Made by a program: the position numbers and the translations under genes. Below are positions 63,844 to 64,000 of a stretch of 64,000 nt of DNA, one piece after another. The stretch covers positions 35,322,528 through 35,386,527 of the forward strand of contig CAIIXF020000012.1 in NCBI GenBank assembly GCA_903813345.2, written 5' to 3'. The stretch comes from Owenia fusiformis (Eukaryota; Annelida; Polychaeta; Sabellida; Oweniidae). Position 1 is the stretch's first letter. Each line of letters begins with the position of its first letter. Below the pieces are notes generated by a model, which worked only from the letters and a program-made list of their open reading frames with translations, made no database searches and was not told where the DNA came from.

Positions 63844-64000
63844 CAGGGTGGGCCAAAAAAATTTGCAACTTTTTTAAAAGGCTAGAAAAGTATTAAAACA
63901 TAAGGGTATTGCCATAAAAAATTATTTACAGAAACTTAAGGATAGGCATATATTACCATTTAAATACTAAAGCTAAACTGGACTTCAATCTTTTTTATCA
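63844..64000. mobile_element. Left end of a mariner-type element, cut by the window edge
   Basis: TA at 63842-63843 is followed by CAGGGTGGGCCAAAAAAATT, a Tc1/mariner-type terminus similar to the ends of the MITE at 35065. The other end is outside the window, so size and coding capacity are unknown. Confidence 0.55.

Overview
The window looks like nuclear DNA of an invertebrate animal, most likely marine (lophotrochozoan or ambulacrarian; the sequence alone does not decide). It is AT-rich and intron-bearing, and packed with young, nested transposable elements, MITE-type hairpins and minisatellites. I see no bacterial-style operons, CRISPR arrays or rRNA, and no tRNA that I could fold.

Layout. 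1-5.7 kb: no genes; one dispersed repeat and a 1.3-kb tandem duplication. 5.7-31.1 kb: one Ty3/gypsy-type LTR retrotransposon (element A: three zinc knuckles in Gag, chromodomain at the C-terminus) broken open by two later insertions. The first is a ~9.9-kb foldback element (C) with 1.3-1.45-kb terminal inverted repeats and no recognisable transposase, inserted between protease and reverse transcriptase. One arm of C carries a TTAA-flanked element. The second is a complete 8.87-kb gypsy-type retrotransposon (element B) with a single 1661-codon gag-pol frame, inserted in the integrase. All three insertions show 4-bp target duplications (A CCAG, C ATAC, B CAAC). LTR mismatch counts (A about 3-4 in 276 bp; B one seen in 1185 bp) agree with the nesting order.

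31.6-38.3 kb: a 4.9-kb inverted-repeat element with coding relics, invaded by a mariner-type MITE, followed by a second copy of the 2.5-kb dispersed repeat that itself holds a mariner-type MITE. 38.3-44.2 kb: no genes; satellites, including an 811-bp CpG-rich tandem duplication. 44.2-48.5 kb: an intron-containing gene of a multi-copy uncharacterised family (resembling DUF7869 proteins) with eight exons whose splice phases agree. 48.5-53.6 kb: more minisatellites and a MITE.

53.6-63.5 kb: the 3' part of a gene for a leucine-rich-repeat G-protein-coupled receptor (relaxin-receptor/GRL101-like) with a C-type-lectin domain at the N-terminal side, on the + strand. Its first exon(s), including the signal peptide, were not found. 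Most striking, three exon edges of this gene (the splice acceptor and start of the lectin exon, the acceptor and start of the LRR/7TM exon, and the last codons plus stop) each sit at the end of a tandem array whose repeat unit contains that same exon edge. A 5'-truncated LINE on the - strand has split the first array. Another mariner-type end begins at 63.84 kb and runs out of the window.

The transposon genes are parts of mobile elements and do not work with the two host-type genes. The receptor would act at the plasma membrane. The 44-48 kb gene has no known function and may itself come from a transposase-like family.
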